From the NCBI RefSeq assembly GCF_029537235.1, contig NZ_CP120638.1, positions 124,001-188,000 of the forward strand: a stretch of DNA of 64,000 nucleotides, given 5' to 3'. The translations under genes were made by a program, and so were the position numbers. The DNA is from Rhizobium sp. 32-5/1. Lineage in GTDB: Bacteria; Pseudomonadota; Alphaproteobacteria; Rhizobiales; Rhizobiaceae. Positions 59,073 to 64,000 of the stretch are shown here, in pieces. Every line of letters begins with the position of its first letter. Position 1 is the stretch's first letter. The notes under the pieces are model-generated. The model saw only the letters and a list, made by a program, of their open reading frames with translations. It was not told the DNA's origin and ran no database searches.

Positions 59073-59906
59073 TTGGCGACAAAGCGGATCTTCACCTTGC
59101 TTGGCTGCGGCTCTTCGCCGGGCGTGCCGCGCATCACCGGCGACTGGGGCGCCTGCGATCCACACAATCCACGCAACCGCCGCACACGCGCAGCACTTTT
59201 GATCGAACAGATCGGGGACGATGGCGGAAAGACGACCGTTGTCATCGATACCGGCCCGGATTTCCGCGAGCAGATGATTGCGGCGAAGGTCGATCACATC
59301 GACGCCGTTGTGTATTCCCATGCCCATGCCGACCATGTGCACGGGATCGACGACCTTCGCGGCTTTGTCCTGCACAACAAGCAGCGCACGCCGATCTGGG
59401 CCGATGCCGAAACCATGGAGCGTATCCGGGAAGGGTTTCGATATTGCCTCGAACAGGCGCCCGGCAGCGCCTATCCGCCCATCGTGAAAGCTAACATCAT
59501 CGATGCCGATCTTCCACCGCTCGCCATTACCGGCGACGGCGGCACGATCCTGATCGAACCGCTGCGGCAAGTTCACGGAAGCATTCACTCTCTCGGATTC
59601 CGCATTGGCGAATTTGCCTATTGCAGCGATGTCAGCGATTTTCCAGAGGAGACGGTCGCACGGCTTTCAGGGCTGGACGTGCTTGTCATCGATACCTTGC
59701 AGTACAAGTTTCACCCGAGCCATTTGTCCCTCGAACAGGCACTCGGCTGGATCGAACGTTTCCGGGCCCGATCCGCGGTGCTGACGCACATGCACGTGCC
59801 GCTGGACTACGACACCGTCATGGCCGAAACGCCCGACCACGTGCAACCGGGATATGACGGGATGCGCATCGAGATCAATGAGGCGACAACGCTTACAATC
59901 AGCTGA
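59073..59906 (+). CDS. MBL-fold metallohydrolase
   Basis: 277 aa starting at TTG 59073, 2 nt after the tatD stop. It has the early [10 protein letters not shown] and the metal motif S-H-A-H-A-D-H, with further ligands in L-T-H-M-H. The V-I-D-T-G-P-D-F-R segment and overall length fit the PhnP-like phosphodiesterase group of the fold; no phosphonate genes are nearby, so the substrate is unknown. It is the distal gene of the tmk-holB-metG-tatD run and its stop overlaps purC. Confidence 0.88.
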   Translation: MATKRIFTLLGCGSSPGVPRITGDWGACDPHNPRNRRTRAALLIEQIGDDGGKTTVVIDTGPDFREQMIAAKVDHIDAVVYSHAHADHVHGIDDLRGFVLHNKQRTPIWADAETMERIREGFRYCLEQAPGSAYPPIVKANIIDADLPPLAITGDGGTILIEPLRQVHGSIHSLGFRIGEFAYCSDVSDFPEETVARLSGLDVLVIDTLQYKFHPSHLSLEQALGWIERFRARSAVLTHMHVPLDYDTVMAETPDHVQPGYDGMRIEINEATTLTIS

Positions 59907-60852
59907 ACCAGGCTTTCAGATTGCCACGGATGCGATCCAGCACAGTGACACCCGACAGGTCCGGCTCGAAGCGCTCTCCGGTGATCGTCTCATAGGCCTC
60001 GATATAGACCTTCGAGGTCTGTTCGACGAGTTCAACCGGAATTTCCGGAATGGGATCCTTGTAAGGATCGCAACGCTCGGTGACCCAGGCGCGCACGAAG
60101 TCCTTGTCGAAACTCCTTGGACGCGTACCCGAGGCAAAGCTCTCGGCGTAACTGTCTGCGATCCAGTAGCGGCTCGAATCCGGCGTATGGATCTCGTCCG
60201 CCAGCACGATCCGGCCGTCCTTGTCCGTGCCGAATTCGTATTTCGTATCGACCAGAATAAGCCCGCGCTCGGCGGCGCGCTCCTGGCCACGGGCAAACAG
60301 CGCCAGCGCATAAGCGGAAACCGTATCCCATTGTTCCTGCGTGAGCAGCTTCTGCGCCAGGATTTCGTCCGCCGACAACGGCTCGTCGTGGCCGCCATCG
60401 AAAGCCTTGCTGGTCGGCGTGATGATCGCCTGCGGAAGCTTCTCGTTGTCTTTCATGCCGTCGGGCAGGACGATGCCGTACATGGCGCGTTCGCCATTGC
60501 GGTACTTGGTCAGGATCGACGTACTGGTGGTTCCGGCCAGATAGCCACGCACGACGATCTCGACCGGCAGGATATCGAGCCGCGTGCCGATGACGACATT
60601 CGGATCCGGATAGGACACCACGTGATTGGGGCAGATATCGGCGGTCTGCTCGAACCAGTGGCGCGCCGTCTGCGTCAGGACCTGGCCCTTGAACGGAATA
60701 GCCGTCAGGATCACGTCGAAGGCGCTCAGCCGGTCCGTTGCGATGATGATGCGGTTGCCGTCAGGCAGATCATAGTTCTCGCGAACCTTGCCGTTATAGC
60801 GTCCTGGCAATTCAGGAATGAAAGCATCTGAAAGAATGCGCAATTCGCTCAT
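59899..60852 (-). CDS. purC: Phosphoribosylaminoimidazole-succinocarboxamide synthase
   Basis: 317 aa from the ATG at 60852. It joins CAIR and aspartate in purine synthesis. Signature segments: [11 protein letters not shown] (nucleotide loop), [17 protein letters not shown], and L-V-D-T-K-Y-E-F-G. This is the longer SAICAR synthase form with an extended C-terminus, as opposed to the ~240-aa form; Rhizobiaceae often have both. The last codons overlap the convergent MBL gene by 8 nt. Confidence 0.94.
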   Translation of the reverse strand: MSELRILSDAFIPELPGRYNGKVRENYDLPDGNRIIIATDRLSAFDVILTAIPFKGQVLTQTARHWFEQTADICPNHVVSYPDPNVVIGTRLDILPVEIVVRGYLAGTTSTSILTKYRNGERAMYGIVLPDGMKDNEKLPQAIITPTSKAFDGGHDEPLSADEILAQKLLTQEQWDTVSAYALALFARGQERAAERGLILVDTKYEFGTDKDGRIVLADEIHTPDSSRYWIADSYAESFASGTRPRSFDKDFVRAWVTERCDPYKDPIPEIPVELVEQTSKVYIEAYETITGERFEPDLSGVTVLDRIRGNLKAWFS

Positions 60853-61162
60853 CGGGTCCGGTCTTTCGCTTGGCACTACGGAGCCTTCGGCTTAAGCCTT
60901 TGGAACGGTGCAGGTCAAGCCGAGGGGCCGACGAACCCACGGATTAGCAGCAAATGGAATATCTTCTAGTTCCATAATCTATCTTATGTGATCTTTGTCT
61001 GTAGCGGCATTTTAGAAATGCGACATATAGGCTAGTTAGAGACGCGACAGTCGTCGCCTCTTGGGATGCTGGTCGAACGTCAGCATTGGGAAGCAAGATA
61101 AGCGACGTGCATCGTGGTCGAGGCCATCTGTGTTCGGAGTCGTCATGTCTTGTTTGATTGTT
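60853..61162. other. Region between purC and the ISNCY transposase start, likely holding the IS left end
   Basis: About 310 bases without a supported gene. The stretch around 60995-61025 (GTAGCGGCATTTTAGAAATG) has the look of an IS terminus and could be the left inverted repeat of the ISNCY element; its partner lies outside the window, so this is unproved. The purC promoter must also lie here. Confidence 0.4.
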
Positions 61163-61187
61163 ATGTCTCAGAAGGAATTGCATCGTC
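61163..61187 (+). pseudogene. First codons of an ISNCY-family transposase, cut by the IS3 element
   Basis: ATG 61163 reads M-S-Q-K-E-L-H-R and stops at the left end of the IS3 element. The rest of the gene resumes at 62798 with E-L-I-Q-Q-I-R-A-R-R-L-T-V-V-E. Together they make the normal N-terminus of this transposase family. Confidence 0.75.
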
Positions 61188-61211
61188 GGGGGTGCGGATA
61201 AAAAGTTGGAC
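61188..61211. repeat. IS3 element inverted repeat, left
   Basis: Begins GGGGGTGCGGA and ends GTTGGAC. It matches the reverse complement of the right repeat at 21 of 24 positions. Confidence 0.9.
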
Positions 61212-61215
61212 AGCT

Positions 61216-62118
61216 TTATAAGTTAAGGCCGAGGCTCTTGCGATATTCGACCGGGCTGAGTGATCCCAGCGATATCTTGATCCGCTTCTCATTGTACCAG
61301 CGGATATAGGCGTCTACCTCGGCAACGAACTGTTTGATTGTGATGGCCTTCCAATCTCGTGGATAAAATAGTTCCGTTTTCAATCGGCCGAAGAAGCCTT
61401 CGCATGCGGCGTTATCTTGTGAGCATCCCTTTCGGGACATTGAGCGAACCAGTTTCGCTTCGCTGATCCGCGTTAGCCAGCCTGGCCAGCGATAATGGGC
61501 TCCGCGATCGGAATGGACGATTGGCCGTTCCTCGCCGTCGGTCACGGTCTCAATAGCTGCATCCAGCATAGTATTGACCAGCCGCGCGTCTGGTTGCGTT
61601 CCAATCGACCAACTGATGACCATTCCGTCGAAGCAATCGATGATGGGCGAGAGATACACCTTCCCGGCTGGGATCTGGAACTCGGTGATGTCTGTCAGCC
61701 ATTTCTCGTTCGGCGCTTTCGCATGGAAGTCGCGATTGATCAGGTTCTCGGGTGCCGGACTTATTTCTCCCAAGTACGATCCGAAACGCCGTCGGCGCGG
61801 TCTGGCCACGACCAAGTGCTCCTGCTTCATCAAGCGCTGGACAACCTTTTCCGAGATGATCACGCTCTTCCTGGCCAGTGACGCCTGTAGTCTGCGGTAG
61901 CCGTAACAACGACGGTTCGCTTCAAAGATTTCTGCAAGGCTGTGCCGGACGGCGGCATACTTGTCTGCCAGACACATGCGCGTGCGATGATAAAAGTAGG
62001 AGCTTCGCGCAATTTGCAGCTGGGCGAGCAGTTCTGGCAAGCGATAGGTATCTTTAAGGGCGTCAACCAGCTGTGTTTTTTCCCGATTACTCAGGATCTG
62101 CAGATCGACGCCCAGTTC
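61216..62118 (-). CDS. IS3-family transposase OrfB (DDE catalytic part), made by -1 frameshift
   Basis: About 300 codons from the slippery site (AAAAAAG at 62124-62118) to the stop at 61216. The HTH_21-like segment C-Y-G-Y-R-R-L-Q-A-S-L is followed by the rve integrase core: first Asp in W-L-T-D-I-T-E-F, second in V-H-S-D-R-G-A-H-Y, and the Glu in N-A-A-C-E-G-F-F-G-R-L-K, giving the DD(35)E pattern of IS3. The C-terminal R-W-Y-N-E-K-R and S-L-S-P-V-E-Y-R end is typical. An internal ATG at 62040 could make a shorter OrfB. Produced mainly as an OrfAB fusion. Confidence 0.93.
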   Translation of the reverse strand, partial: ELGVDLQILSNREKTQLVDALKDTYRLPELLAQLQIARSSYFYHRTRMCLADKYAAVRHSLAEIFEANRRCYGYRRLQASLARKSVIISEKVVQRLMKQEHLVVARPRRRRFGSYLGEISPAPENLINRDFHAKAPNEKWLTDITEFQIPAGKVYLSPIIDCFDGMVISWSIGTQPDARLVNTMLDAAIETVTDGEERPIVHSDRGAHYRWPGWLTRISEAKLVRSMSRKGCSQDNAACEGFFGRLKTELFYPRDWKAITIKQFVAEVDAYIRWYNEKRIKISLGSLSPVEYRKSLGLNL

Positions 62119-62753
62119 TTTTTTAGGAGTTCATTGGCCTTCTTCAGGAGGTCATGCTCGAGTTGCAACTGGCGAACATCACGTTGGAGGGCTTCAAGCT
62201 GGCGCTCGAGTTCCTCGCGTTCCGGCGCCTGCGGGGTGGTTTTGCGGCGTTTCATGGAGGAAGGAGCCTCATGACCGAGTAGCTGGTCTTTCCAGTTGTA
62301 CAACGTCGGCCTGCAGACGCCCAGCCGGTCAGCCACCTGTTGGGCGCTTTCATCTCCACTACATAGTCCGATGACACCAGCTTGCTTCACCGCTGCGGGA
62401 TAGGCAGGGCGCCACGATCGACCCACCATCGATGTTCGCGTCTCCGGAAAGGCCTCACGTACCCATGCGGTCAGAGTTCCTCGACCAGGATAGCCGAGCG
62501 CCCTCATCGTCGCAGAGATGCAACGATCATGGGTGCGGTAATGCTCAAGTGCCGCCTGCTTCTGACTCTTGGAATACTTTGGCGCTCGAGCTACCGGCTG
62601 AATACGCAGGTCGAGATGCTGTACGTACTCGCGGTACCAACCCCTCAGCGCATTCTTTGTGGGATAACCCAACTGCCGAATGGTCCCGTTAAGTCGCTTG
62701 CCAAGCCTGATATAAAGCTCAACGGCTCGAAGTCTGTCTGCGTAGGAATACAT
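62091..62753 (-). CDS. IS3-family transposase OrfA (helix-turn-helix, leucine zipper)
   Basis: 220 aa. N-terminal Y-A-D-R-L-R-A-V-E-L-Y-I-R-L-G with two helix-turn-helix regions (one at R-A-L-G-Y-P-G-R-G-T-L-T-A-W, one at Q-Q-V-A-D-R-L-G-V-C-R-P-T-L-Y-N-W-K) and a C-terminal coiled coil (L-E-R-Q-L-E-A-L-Q-R-D-V-R-Q-L-Q). The end contains A-AAA-AAG at the OrfA/OrfB junction, where ribosomes slip back one base. OrfA binds the inverted repeats and regulates transposition. Confidence 0.92.
   Translation of the reverse strand: MYSYADRLRAVELYIRLGKRLNGTIRQLGYPTKNALRGWYREYVQHLDLRIQPVARAPKYSKSQKQAALEHYRTHDRCISATMRALGYPGRGTLTAWVREAFPETRTSMVGRSWRPAYPAAVKQAGVIGLCSGDESAQQVADRLGVCRPTLYNWKDQLLGHEAPSSMKRRKTTPQAPEREELERQLEALQRDVRQLQLEHDLLKKANELLKKNWASICRS
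62118..62124 (-). promoter_or_regulatory. Programmed -1 frameshift site AAAAAAG of the IS3 element
   Basis: In the orfA frame the codons are CTA AAA AAG AAC; slipping by -1 gives AAA AAA GAA CTG and continues through orfB without a stop. A6G is the classical slippery heptamer of this IS family. Unlike the other frame breaks in the window this one is expected. Confidence 0.88.
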
Positions 62754-62769
62754 GAACTACCTCCTGGTG

Positions 62770-62793
62770 GTCCAAGTTTTCGTCCGCACCCCC
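62770..62793. repeat. IS3 element inverted repeat, right
   Basis: Begins GTCCAAG and ends CCGCACCCCC. Followed directly by the remainder of the ISNCY transposase gene. Confidence 0.9.
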
Positions 62794-62797
62794 ACTT

Positions 62798-64000
62798 GAA
62801 CTAATCCAGCAGATTCGGGCTCGGAGGCTGACTGTCGTCGAGGCGGCTGGGTTGCTCGGTCTCAGCCGCAGTCAGGTCCACCGTCTGTTGCAAGCCTATG
62901 ACCTGGCCGGCGCCGATGGTCTTGTCTCGAAGAAACGCGGCCGTGCGAGCAACCGGCGTCACAGCGAGGACTTCCGCAACCTGGTGCTCGACTTGGTGCG
63001 TGAGCATTACGTGGATTTCGGACCGACCCTGGCCGCCGAGAAGCTGCTCGAGCGCCACCGGATTGCCGTCAGCAAGGAGACGCTGCGTCAGTGGATGATG
63101 GAAGCCGGCATCTGGGTGACGCGCCGCGAACGCAAGAAGCGGGTTTTCCAGCCGCGCGGCCGGCGCGACTGCTTTGGCGAACTTGTGCAGATTGATGGGT
63201 CGCATCACTGGTGGTTTGAGAACCGCGGTCCCAAATGCGCCCTGCTCGTCTATATCGACGATGCCACCGGCAAGCTGTTGCATCTGCGCTTTGCCGGCTC
63301 GGAGAACACCTTCGACTATCTGCACGCGACGAAGGCTTACCTGCAGCAATGGGGCAAGCCGATCGCGTTCTACAGCGACAAGCATGGGGTTTTCCGCACC
63401 ACCCATGCTTCGCAGCAGGACAGAACCAGTGGCCTGACACAATTCGGGCGGGCGCTTTATGAGCTCAACATCGACATCATCTGCGCCAATAGCCCGCAGG
63501 CCAAAGGGCGCGTCGAGCGCGCCAACCAGACGCTGCAGGATCGGCTGGTGAAGGAGTTACGGCTGCGTGGCATCGACACGATCGCGGCGGCCAATGCCTA
63601 TGCGTCGGAATTCATGGCCGACTTCAATCGCCGCTTTGGCAAGGAGCCTCGCAATCCGAAGGACATGCATCGGTCGTTTGCCGCGCATGAGAACCTCGAT
63701 CGCGCCATGTGCCGCAAGGAAGTGCGCAAGCTGTCACAGGCCCTGACGCTGCGCTATGACAAGGTGCTGTTCATCCTCGATCCGACGGATCTCGCCAAGA
63801 CGCTCGCCGGTAACAAGGTCGTTGTCTGCGACTATCCCGATGGTCGCCTCGAGATCACCCACGAGGGGACGTCCCTGCCCTACAAAACCTTCGACACGCT
63901 GCGCTCGGTGCACCGCTCCGAGGTGGTTGAGAACAAGCGGCTTGATGACATGCTGGCCCTGGTGGCCGAGATGCAGGCCGGACGTGAGCAACAGCGCAGC
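62798..64000 (+). pseudogene. ISNCY-family transposase, interrupted at its 5' end by IS3 and running off the window
   Basis: The frame is open from 62798 to the right edge (401 codons visible) with no internal break. It has an N-terminal helix-turn-helix (L-T-V-V-E-A-A-G-L-L-G-L-S-R-S-Q-V-H-R-L) and an integrase core: Asp in Q-I-D-G-S-H-H-W-W, Asp in F-Y-S-D-K-H-G-V-F, Glu in K-G-R-V-E-R-A-N-Q-T. This is the rhizobial ISNCY type. Only about eight N-terminal codons lie on the far side of the IS3 element. The insertion separates the coding body from its own start, so it should not make transposase unless restarted internally. The stop codon and right end are outside the window. Confidence 0.9.

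Larger units (their letters stand above)
61188..62793 (-). mobile_element. IS3-family insertion sequence, about 1.6 kb, complete
   Basis: Bounded by 24-bp imperfect inverted repeats (61188-61211 and 62770-62793; 21 of 24 positions match), with orfA and orfB on the minus strand joined by an A6G slippery site. The DDE catalytic residues are present, so the element may be active. It sits inside the ISNCY transposase gene. A clean 3-5 bp target duplication cannot be read at the borders. Confidence 0.9.

Noticed and set aside
61180..62800. Target-site duplication of the IS3 element
   Set aside because: Bases next to the two inverted repeats (CGTC on the left, ACTTG on the right) do not repeat one another, so no duplication is claimed.

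Overview
The window looks like a chromosomal segment of an alphaproteobacterium of the Rhizobiaceae (Rhizobium/Agrobacterium/Neorhizobium type). The basis is a B12-dependent class II ribonucleotide reductase (NrdJ), an alphaproteobacterial SOS box (GTTC-N7-GTTC) in front of lexA, DUF982, HlyU, DUF1203 and DUF2188 proteins, and ISNCY/IS3 elements of the kind common in rhizobia. The species cannot be named from this sequence alone.

Layout. (1) 1-6225: an A/T-richer type I restriction-modification operon of the type IC (EcoR124I) family: the end of hsdM, hsdS with three 12-bp TAEL repeats, a PrrC-like anticodon nuclease, and hsdR. (2) 6.7-11.5 kb: an accessory block of little-known genes: a possible TnsA-like protein, a soluble AAA+ ATPase fused to an FtsH-type M41 protease, a metallophosphoesterase, two small proteins, and one opposing unknown gene. 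(3) 11.8-16.1 kb: nrdJ with a pair of NrdR boxes 31 bp apart upstream. (4) 16.2-23.4 kb: ordinary genes (exported sensor-like protein, gpt, tRNA-Leu, wrbA, cinA-like, HAD phosphatase, ilvA, hlyU). (5) 23.4-32.5 kb: cpdB, a membrane diguanylate cyclase, the divergent lrp/ald pair, and a cysK-alaX-sseA-GNAT operon. (6) 32.7-40.8 kb: a light/singlet-oxygen-stress-like cluster: a ChrR-type cupin gene and a short-chain dehydrogenase on the plus strand, facing a minus-strand operon phrB / FAD oxidoreductase / DUF1365 / cfa / GPH transporter. Both transcription units start with the same ECF-type promoter, TGATCC-N18-TAG. (7) 41-49 kb: three cyclic-di-GMP proteins, tRNA-Asn, tRNA-Cys and a thioesterase. 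(8) 49.2-60.9 kb: lexA with its SOS box, small unknown genes, tRNA-Ser, rlpA, a dac-like gene, and a housekeeping run tmk-holB-metG-tatD-MBL, then convergent purC. (9) 61.2-64 kb: an IS3-family element inserted into the first codons of an ISNCY-family transposase that runs off the window.

Data quality matters for reading everything here. I count about 22 places where an intact protein changes reading frame. Most are explained by one missing base in a short homopolymer, and the affected genes include essential ones (tmk, metG, nrdJ). I therefore treat them as probable uncorrected sequencing or assembly indels, annotate each gene at its full length, and state where the frame breaks. The IS3 orfA/orfB frameshift is the exception and looks natural.

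The most interesting biology is the prr-type arrangement (anticodon nuclease nested in a type IC restriction operon), the adjacent uncharacterised AAA-protease/phosphoesterase block, and the twin ECF promoters of the ChrR-linked cluster, whose sigma-factor gene is not in this window.
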